A stretch of 64,000 nt of DNA, from the NCBI GenBank assembly GCA_024180945.1, contig JAKSGN010000020.1:558001-622000 (forward strand), written 5' to 3'. Of this stretch, positions 56,168 through 64,000 are shown piece after piece (within the stretch, counting starts at the first letter, position 1; each line of letters opens with the position of its first letter). The notes under the pieces were generated by a model. The model made no database searches, was not told the DNA's origin, and worked only from the letters and a program-made list of their open reading frames with translations. The position numbers and the translations under genes are program-made. Origin of the DNA: Macrophomina tecta (taxonomy: Eukaryota > Ascomycota > Dothideomycetes > Botryosphaeriales > Botryosphaeriaceae).

Positions 56168-58874
56168 ATGTCGCCCGCTCGCAACAAACTGCAGAAGGAC
56201 CGGACCCACAGCTCCAAGAGCTCGAGCGAAAATGACTCGCCTACTCGGCATCACCGCACCCAGTCTGACGTCCCGCAAACCCCGCACTCTCAGGAGAACC
56301 GCTGGAAGAGGAAATCCAGGGACTCGCGTGGCCGTTCTAATTCCGTCTTGACTCTCTCTCGCCAACCGTTAAGAGAGCTGTCGCCTTCCGAACGCAATGC
56401 CGCCTCCCCGCCTCCTGAGCGCTGCGAACAACCAATGCCCCCCTTGCTCAGGATGGAATTGGAGAGGGAGGCCCAGCATGGTGCGAGTGTGGAGAGACGA
56501 GAGCGTGGAACGCCGTCAGCAACCTATTTTAAATCTCCCTTTCCTGCTCATCCATTGCAGGTCCTACTGCCCAGCCCTACTACCTCCAGTTTCATCTTCT
56601 CGCCTCCAGAGCAGACGCCCATCGAGTCCTGGAAGACTCCGGAGCCCTCTGTAGGCACTTCGGATGTTCCCGAATACTTCAGCAGCCTGGTGCCGCAGCC
56701 CTTGGCGGCCGAGAAGCGGAAATCGACCAGCGACACCATCAGATCCGCCACCGAAGATGAGGACTTGTTCTCTTTTGGAAAAGCGAGGCCGTCAAGCGAT
56801 CTGTACGGATCCATCAATTCACGCAACTCCGCGATGCGCTCCACCATCCGCTCAATCCAGCCGTCCGAGGAATACCCGTCAGTCACATCTGCGCGCTCGT
56901 CAGCATCGTCAGAGACGTTTTCCACCCGCTGCCATGAAGACCGCAAGTCGAACGGCAGTAATTGGACCCTCCACCCTCCTATGTCTGCTTCCACTCGGCC
57001 CACGTCAACTAACCCACGGACCCCGTCTCCTTTCGGCATCTCCACCCCGCGCACGCCTCTAATTGGCCCCCGCAGCCCCGGCGTTTCTAAAGACAAACGG
57101 CCTGTTTCAACTTTCGGTAACCCTCTGTCACCATTTTTGGAAGCCGACAATTTATGTCGTCCTGTGTCGGCGAGCGATGCATACTCAGAGAAATACTCCA
57201 ATTTTAGTTCGAGCGACAAACTCCTGGATGACCTCCGAACGATGTCTTCGGCCGCACAAAAAGCGTACCAGGCGACTTCGCATCCCGACTTCCTTTATCC
57301 CGAAGTTCGCAGCCTATCCGAGATGACGTCGACCACCGGTGAAGAGAGCGAACCCGCACCCCTTTGCATACCGAAAAGAGCCGCCAGACCAAATGACCGC
57401 GGTAATTGGCCTTCTTCGCACGCGGCGTCATCGACGCAGCCAGAGCCCATACAACGCCTACCCACCATTCCCTCGAGTGCACACAGCGAACCGCCGACTG
57501 ATTCCAGCTTTCGCAATACTGCTAATGAATCCCTTGTCTCTCTTCCTACAATGCATTTCGAGTCACGGCCTGTTACCCAGGATAGGGGTGAAGAATCTTC
57601 AGCTGCTGCTGCTGCACGAGCTCAGATTCCACCCATCAGAAATCCATGGCAGTCCGTAGACTCCACGAGCTTTTTCAACCTCCTGACTGGGCGCGAAGGC
57701 GATGGTATCAGAAAATCGGGATCCACTTCACGGCCAACGACAGGAGCCAGCAGGTCAAGCAATGCCACCGTTTTGCATATTGCCAAGGGCCTGCCTGCCT
57801 GGGCTAGGTAAGAATGGCGTTTTGTTTGACATGAACTACAGCTCACTGGAGTGTTACAGATCATTCTACTCCACCGGCGACACCAGTGTCATTGGCTCTT
57901 CACAGCCGTCAACGCGGTCCAAGCCGTCCAGCAACTCTCTACGTCATGAAGCAACACAGGGCAGTGGCAGCAACGGCAGTGACAGGAGAAACGACCGCTA
58001 TCGTAGTCGAACTGTCAGCAGCTCGCGCCCGACTAACACCGCACCGACTGATAGCCCAGCCTCGTCCGAATTCAGCATCGCCAGTATTCGCCGTCCACGG
58101 AATCGACCCCACAGCACTGTCTACAGCGAAAACTGGTCTCCTTCCCCAGTTCCAGCCGTCCGTGATCCCGATAGTGCCAACGAAGATGACGAAGACGACG
58201 CCTACTCCGCCGGCATTGAGCCGCACAACCCCAGCACCGGCCACAGCAACCACCATCCGCATGGTGACCGCTTCTCCATCTCCGAGGTTCCCACCACGAC
58301 CAATCACTCGAATGGTTCATCAGGCCGTCACTACAATATCCATCAACAGCAAGGACCGCTCCGGTACTTCGGTCCCTCCGGGCCGCAAAGCAACGAGACG
58401 CCCCGCCTGCACAGGGAACAGAGCAGCACCTTCCGCTGCTTGCGTCCCAGCAGTTGGGTTGTCGACGGCGCTAATGGTCCGAATCCAAACCGGCCGGCCG
58501 CGGACAGACAGATGTGGTTGTTTTGCCTGGGATTCATTCTCCCCGTCGCATGGATGTTGGCAGCCCTGTTGCCCGTGCCGGCGAAGCGGGAGATGCCGCC
58601 CAGTTCATACAGCCGTCACGACGAGAATGAGGAGAAAAGAGCAGAGGCCAGACACCATGATGACCGTGTGAGAGGCGACATGGTGGCAGAGACGGGGAGC
58701 GGCGGCGTTGTGGATATTGAGGCACAGATGGCGGATGCGCAGAAGATGGCGCTAGCGGAGAAAGAGAGAGTTAGGGCGGTATGGTGGCGCACTTTGAATA
58801 GGAGGATGAGTGTGGTCGGCGTGGCAGTCATCATCGTCGTTATTGCGGTGGCCGTGCCGTTGACGGTTGCGTGA
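56168..58874 (+). CDS. serine-rich protein with C-terminal membrane segments
   Basis: Exons 56168-57807 and 57860-58874; 884 aa. Most of the protein is disordered and rich in Ser, Pro, Thr and Asn, with many SP/TP pairs that could be phosphorylated (TPHSQENRWKRKSRDSRGRS near the start). Near the C-terminus a conserved-looking block begins at about residue 720 (LRYFGPSGPQSNETPRLHRE; FRCLRPSSWVVDG). It contains one hydrophobic segment (MWLFCLGFILPVAWMLAALL) and a charged loop (EAQMADAQKMALAEKERVRA). The protein ends with a second hydrophobic segment (VVGVAVIIVVIAVAVPLTVA). It is therefore likely to be membrane-anchored with a long cytosolic N-terminal tail. Similar serine-rich proteins are widespread in filamentous ascomycetes, with no function I can name. 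Confidence 0.8.
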
Positions 58875-61214
58875 GAATTGTCCCTTTCCTTTCTTGCTTC
58901 CCCTATTTTCTCGATTTTGCGGCATTTGCATTGTTATTTTTTTTTTTTTGTTTTTTTTTTGATCAGGTAATATTTTGCTTTGCGATTGTCTTCCTTTCTC
59001 CTTTGTCGTGGCGGGATGGGTTCCCTGGATATCTCCTCATTTTACCTTTTAGATTTTTGCTTCACTTTCCATTACCCTTATTGTTATCATTTTTCAGTCA
59101 AGAGCGGGGAAAAGTGTGGGTTCATTCTTGGATATTTGGGAAGGGATTCGGAAAAGATTCAGAGGAAAAGGTCCCGGATCGTTGCATCGCATTGCATCTT
59201 GTTTTTGTTTTCTTCCCCTCCTTGTGCGTTTTGCATTTAACTCTTCATGATAGCGGTTTACGATTTTGATGAGGATAAGGAAACGGAAGTGGTTTTCCGT
59301 GGCGAAGGCTGGGTAGCCGGTTGTTTCTGATTATGATCGTTATTATTATTCTGTCCGATACTGCGTTGGAAGTAAGATTGGGATAAACGCCGTTTCTGCG
59401 TCTGCTAGAGGACACTTCTTTATGCTCTTTCCCCCCTTGTATGTTTTCTTATCTTTTGAGGTATTGGAGCTGGATGATCGATGGATTTGGTTGGTTCAAC
59501 TGGACTGGTAGGGCATACTGAAAACAGAGAAGAGATAAAAACAAAAGGGGTCACCAAAGTCTATACTATATAAGACATAATTGCGCCCCCAGCAAAACCA
59601 TACGGGAATAAGAAGTTTGGGTAGACAAATATTGTTATGTAATTGTATATACTTGGGACCAATCTTCAGAGCGCTGCCCTTCATCTTTGACCTGTCACTC
59701 AGTGAGGCGCCGTAGCCAGAGTTACCGAGAGAAGACTGACCAAGTTCTGATAACGGGGACCGCTTTGAGACATAGCCCTAGTGTAACTCTATTCCCTAAG
59801 CTTCGAGAGTCTTCGTGTTAGCGACAGCGACAATTAATCGTGCCTTCAGCCGCTTCGACCTCTTCGTTTCCAGCTCAACACACCAGACATCCCGATATAA
59901 GCCGCGCATCCTTAACGCCAGCCCTACAGCGACCATCCTTGTACGCTGCATTCTTGCTCTGGTCTGCGCAGCACGTGGCGCGATATGCATTGTTCCGCGT
60001 GTGTTCGCATTGTGGCGGCTGAAGTGCTGTCCGATGTCTCTCTTCGGCGATGCTGTGGGTGGCGGCACCTGTGGGAGTCAGTGAGCGGTTAAGGTTGGAA
60101 TTTCGGGAGCCACAGATATGATGTATTCGAATCAGGCCTGAGACCGGGCGGTATGCGTGGAGGTGGACAGGGAGAAAGACAACGAAAATGAGGCTGTGGC
60201 CGAGCATGGTGGTTTGCTTGCCCGGTATGGACATCTCAACAACCAAACCTCTCTCCTCCCTGCTGCAGGAGCGTCTGAATTGCTCCAGGTGCGATGCATG
60301 GTTCTGCTACTAGGCTGAAATGCTCGTGGCGATGAGAGTCCGAGGTGTCCTGCTAATATGTGATGTCGATACGTCTATATCTCGGTATCACGCTCTTGTC
60401 TGCAATGTGTTGTGAGGTGTCAGTCTCACTGGACTATCACTGAGCTGGTAGGTGCATGCTCTTCGATCATTTTCTCTCATAGTGGGCGCTTGAGTTTTCT
60501 TAGGAACACTCTGACGAACCGGCGTGCCAAAAACCATCTATAGCTGCGAGTGCGGACATGGGCGAAGGGATTGAGTCCAATTTCAGGCAAGTTGCATAAG
60601 TCGCGGCGTGACAGTTCGTGTTCATTACATACTTGGGTAGGCGGCCTGGAGTTACCACATATCCCGTCGGAGCTTGCCAACGAACTTAAATGCGCCGAGT
60701 CTGAGCAGTCAAGGTACAAAATGCGTTCCTAAATATATTGTAATCCTCAAGCTGGCGGGAAACAGAGGGGTGGGCATGGGCTGTATACCTGCTGAGAATA
60801 TGAACCCGTTCACCCAGATACTGCTGCGCACGAAACCTGGTCCTCGGCGACCAAATACTATCTCCCAAGCAATCCACTATCGAGGGCGCTGCGGATGAGT
60901 TCGCATGCCCTACATACCATATTTCGCATACGAGCCTCGCAAGTCGCGCCGGCCGCAAGCAATTAGCACGTGCAATGGAAATAGGCATACAAAGAAGGGT
61001 GTAGATACAAGCTATCCGGGCTGTAGGTAACTTTGTGTCATGAATTAAAGAAAACGGGTCAGCTTTGTTTCCATCCAGCCAGGCCCTGAAGGTGTTACAG
61101 CATGTTCGTACACTCTGTTTAGAAATCATGGAGATCAAGTTATTGCAACACTCTTTATGCCATTTACGTGCGATGAGAAAACTTGAACATGGCCGGGTAT
61201 GGGAAAAGCTCCAC
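58875..61214. other. intergenic between converging genes
   Basis: This is 2.3 kb downstream of both flanking genes. A T-rich stretch at about 58937-58960 probably belongs to the 3' UTR of the serine-rich protein gene. Open frames are short and without domains, and no RNA gene was seen. Confidence 0.45.
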
Positions 61215-62634
61215 TCATCTCTGACGTCTATACCGCACCACCAAAGTCCCTACCAAAACCGCAAACGCCGTAACCCTTGCTCCCAGCGCCAACGCCACCG
61301 TCTTCCGGACAATGTCGTAGTAACCGTCAAGCAGGATTCCCACCGCGGATGACCTGGTGGCGGGATTCTTCTTACCAAGTCGGCTGTAGTACCTCTCCAC
61401 GCCCAACCCGCTTATACCTGATTCTGGCGGGTCGACTGAGCCGTTGGTCTGCGGAGCGATACTGTCCAGCCCCTCTTCCACCACGATTGGGGCTTGACCG
61501 CTGTGGTGCTCGGCCAACACCTTCTCCTTATCCTTACGGAAGCGGTAAGACATAGCCCAGAGCCAGACGCGCACATCGATAGGAGTGAAGGTTGGATAGG
61601 TCCACAGCCTGACGGCGTTGTATGGCGGGATCAGATCGAGGAAGTCGGCCATGATTCCAAGCGTCAGTCCCCAGAGGAGCAACGGAGTGTCGGTGCTGCT
61701 GGCGGGCTCGGCGCCGCCCCACCACTGCGATATGCTCAGAGCCAGGGTCCTGCCGCTGGCTTTCTCGCTGTTGTCTTCGGGCACGAAGCCTGGGATGGTG
61801 CTGCAGTACTTGCTTTGCGAGGGAATCAGGCGGATGGCGGCGAAGATCATCTTGCCCAGCATGGCGCGCAGGAACCAGCGCTTGATGCCGACCTCCTGTT
61901 TGGCGAGGCGATTGGAGACATCCTCGTGCCAGTATGTGCGTTGTGAGGGCGACAACAGGGCGCGGAGGGAGACCCAATGGGTTGAGCCGACTTCGGCGGG
62001 CTGCAAGCGGAGAGCGGGCGGATCGGGGTCGGTGAGGAGGTAGATGTAGGGGCAGAGGACCATGAGACTGTAGGGCGTCAGTCGGCTCGCTCGGTGGCCG
62101 AACGGCGGGCGGTTCTGCTTACGGTACTTTTCCCCAAGAAGTCGTGACGACGCGCTCGGGCAGGTTGCCGACGGGGATGGAGTTGTCGTCGGTCAGCTCG
62201 ATGCCGACCTCCTCTTCCGTTTCTCTCACGGCGGCGGCGCGGTCATCGGCGTCCTCAGGGTCTCTGCGGCCACCCGGCAGCGCGACGTGGCTGGTCCACC
62301 TGTCACCCGGGCGATGCGCGCGCTTGATGAACAGCACCTCGGGGTCGCCGTGCTGCACCCAGTCCTGCGCGAAGAACCTGGCGAGCCTGTCCTCGACCGA
62401 TTCGCCATCGCGCTTGCCGGCCCAGTGGGCGGAGTGGTGTTTGTTGGGCCAATGCGAATACCTCGGTTGTATGCGGATGATAAGGGCGACGGAGGCGCGT
62501 TTCTTGCAATTGGGCGGGTTCTCGACGTAGGGGTAAGGGTTGACGGAGAGGTCTTGGAGGACGGTTTGGAGGTGGGCGAGGAGCTCGTGTGAGGGCGCGG
62601 TCTCGGCAGCGGCAGGCTCGCGTGGTGTTGGCAT
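61215..62634 (-). CDS. Nudix hydrolase (CoA-diphosphatase-like) with a long C-terminal membrane tail
   Basis: Hydrolyses a nucleoside-diphosphate-X compound; the box type suggests CoA or its derivatives. Exons 62634-62123 and 62067-61215; 454 aa. The Nudix domain is at about residues 45-235, with the box PGGRRDPEDADDRAAAVRET followed by EEEVGI. The two-residue-longer spacing in the box is that of the NUDT7/NUDT8/Pcd1 group. The domain continues into VLCPYIYLLTDPDPPALRLQ after the intron. About 220 residues follow that typical CoA diphosphatases lack. They include a hydrophobic segment (TPLLLWGLTLGIMADFLDLI) and a final hydrophobic helix (ALALGARVTAFAVLVGTLVV) ending in YRRQR, a tail-anchor-like pattern. 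The membrane is not known; peroxisome or mitochondrion would suit the group. Confidence 0.85.
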
Positions 62635-62914
62635 GATTCTTGGGCGCGACAGGTTGCTTGCTTGGAATGTATGCGTTCCTGCGGCCTGGAGGGAGTGTCG
62701 GCCGGCAGCTGCATGAGTCAGGCATTGCGTCACGCAAGACCGTGGTCCTCTGGCGTGGGCTCTTCTTCCCGTCACCACCCGCTCTGTCTTCCCTCCGCAC
62801 CTTCATGCACTCCAGCCGCACTAGGAAATCGCATTCTCTGTCTAGCTAACTCCCGAAGACATGCCGCAGGACCAATCAGTCTGCCACCTGCCCGGCCTCG
62901 CTCCCGCTCGTCTC

Positions 62915-64000
62915 TCAATGGCTGTGACCATTGGCCCCGGCCTGTCCGCTCACAAGCCCGGCGTCGTTGAACTTGTACTTATCCTCCTGGTCCTGGCAAC
63001 CTGTTAGCCGACGCCATTAAGCAGCCGCCGAGCAACCCACCCAGTACTTGTTGAAGCCCACGCCTTCGCATACCTCCGAGTACGGGAGGATCATAGGCGG
63101 CGCACCCTCAGTCATTGACTTCTTCAGCGCCTCGAGCGTTTCACGAATGCTCTTGAGCTTCGCCGCCACAAGCGTCCACGGATACGCAACCGCGCAGAAT
63201 CCCAGCTCTGCCAGCTCCTTCGCCGAGAGGTTCTCTGTCTTTCCCCCTTCAATGACTGCGCCGGCGTCAGCCACTGCCCTCGCGGGCTCAGAACGTTGAC
63301 TTACTGTTCGCGAAGGTGGGCATATCGAGCTCCTCCACGCACTTCTTCATCGATTCGCGATCGGGCAGCGCCTCCACAAAAACGGCATCCACTCCAATGC
63401 GCTTGAACTCCTTCGCACGCGTCATGGCCTCGTCCCATCCATGAACCAACGCGTCTGTCCTGGCCAGGATGAAGATGTCCTTTCCTTCGTCTCTCGCATC
63501 CACGGCCGCCTGGATCCGTGCATACGCTTCGCCCCTAGAGACAACCGACTTCCCCTTCGTGTGACCGCAGCCTGATGACTGTCAGCGAGCTCAGGAGCAA
63601 TACTTCCCTGATCTGTGCTTACGCTTAGGCCATGTCTGATCCTCAATCATGATCCCTGCAGCGCCTGCCTCGGCGAATGCCTCGACCGTTCTCTTGACGT
63701 TCATTGGGCTTCCATAACCAGTGTCACCGTCCGCCATTACGGGGACTTCAACCTGGCGTACCGTCTCCTGGATCTTGTCGCACACCTCCTGCAGCGCGAT
63801 GTAGCCTGTGTCAGGGAGGCCGTACGCGCTGGCCACTGCATACCCGGCGAGGAAAATGAGAGGAAATCCAGCTTCTTCAACCAACCTCGAAGAAAGGCCA
63901 TCGTAAGAGCAGGCATGAGCCAGGATCTTTGAAGGGTCCTCATGTGCCTGAAGCATCATGGTCCGGAGACGAGATGCTTGCAGTGACGGGACTCTTCCGC
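62915..64000 (-). CDS. isocitrate lyase/PEP mutase superfamily enzyme, 5' end outside the window
   Basis: A TIM-barrel enzyme that makes or breaks C-C or P-C bonds next to a carboxylate. Exons seen: 64000-63623 (continues beyond the window), 63571-63305, 63255-63041, 62992-62915. The first in-window ATG (63959, MMLQAHEDPSKILAHACSYD) is in frame with upstream codons (PSLQASRLRT), so the true start is probably past 64000. Motifs: GLPDTGYI, the metal-binding VPVMADGDTGYGSPMNV, IEDQTWPKRCGHTKGK with the catalytic-loop Cys of lyases, and ILARTDALV. The last exon (DQEDKYKFNDAGLVSG) was placed by donor GTGGGT, a GGCTAAC branch site and a CCAG acceptor. The KRCGH loop favours a lyase (methylisocitrate or dimethylmalate type) over a phosphonomutase, but the substrate cannot be fixed. 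Confidence 0.85.

Overview
The window is nuclear DNA of a filamentous ascomycete (Pezizomycotina). Evidence: genes are split by short introns of about 45-200 nt with GT-AG ends and CTAAC-type branch points; there are fungus-specific families (protein O-mannosyltransferase Pmt2, VTC polyphosphate polymerase, Seb1/Nrd1, hybrid histidine kinase, Abp2, a fungal NLR-type N-terminal domain); and genes stand alone with their own promoters. The class is probably Dothideomycetes, but that is only an impression from protein similarity. There is no CRISPR array, operon or recognisable transposon.

Layout. 0.5-12 kb: a small secreted protein (+), PMT2 (-), an MFS sugar transporter with an N-terminal extension (-), tRNA-Asn (+) and the mitochondrial citrate/oxoglutarate carrier Yhm2 (-). 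13-21.6 kb: mitochondrial citrate synthase (-), the Seb1/Nrd1 RNA-termination factor (+), an initiator tRNA-Met gene with an unusual intron (-) and a peroxisomal adenine nucleotide carrier (-). 22-34 kb: ARS-binding protein Abp2 (+), a 1390-residue hybrid histidine kinase (+) and VTC4 (+). 35-43.5 kb: a fasciclin protein carrying an odd repeat insert (+), a short-chain dehydrogenase (+), the respiratory supercomplex factor Rcf2 (-) and a stand-alone NLR-like N-terminal domain protein (-). 46-52 kb: 4-hydroxyphenylpyruvate dioxygenase (-), a TTC36 homologue (+), a DUF2196/zinc-finger protein (-) and a flavocytochrome b2-type lactate dehydrogenase (+). 56-64 kb: a serine-rich membrane protein (+), a Nudix hydrolase with a membrane tail (-) and an isocitrate lyase/PEP mutase family enzyme cut by the window end (-).

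How the genes relate. Most are unlinked housekeeping functions. The one clear metabolic pairing is citrate synthase next to the citrate-exporting carrier Yhm2, on the same strand. Several other genes also serve mitochondrial or organic-acid metabolism (Rcf2, the lactate dehydrogenase, the isocitrate-lyase-like enzyme), but they do not form a cluster.

Most notable observations. (1) The initiator tRNA-Met gene is interrupted in its D-stem by a 58-nt sequence with every mark of a spliceosomal intron; removing it restores a perfect initiator tRNA. (2) The second fasciclin domain of the protein at 35.8-37.7 kb is split by about 160 residues holding a repeated cysteine-bounded CDLVFGVGGYQC-type unit flanked by dibasic sites. 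All exon boundaries were read by eye from splice signals and family conservation.
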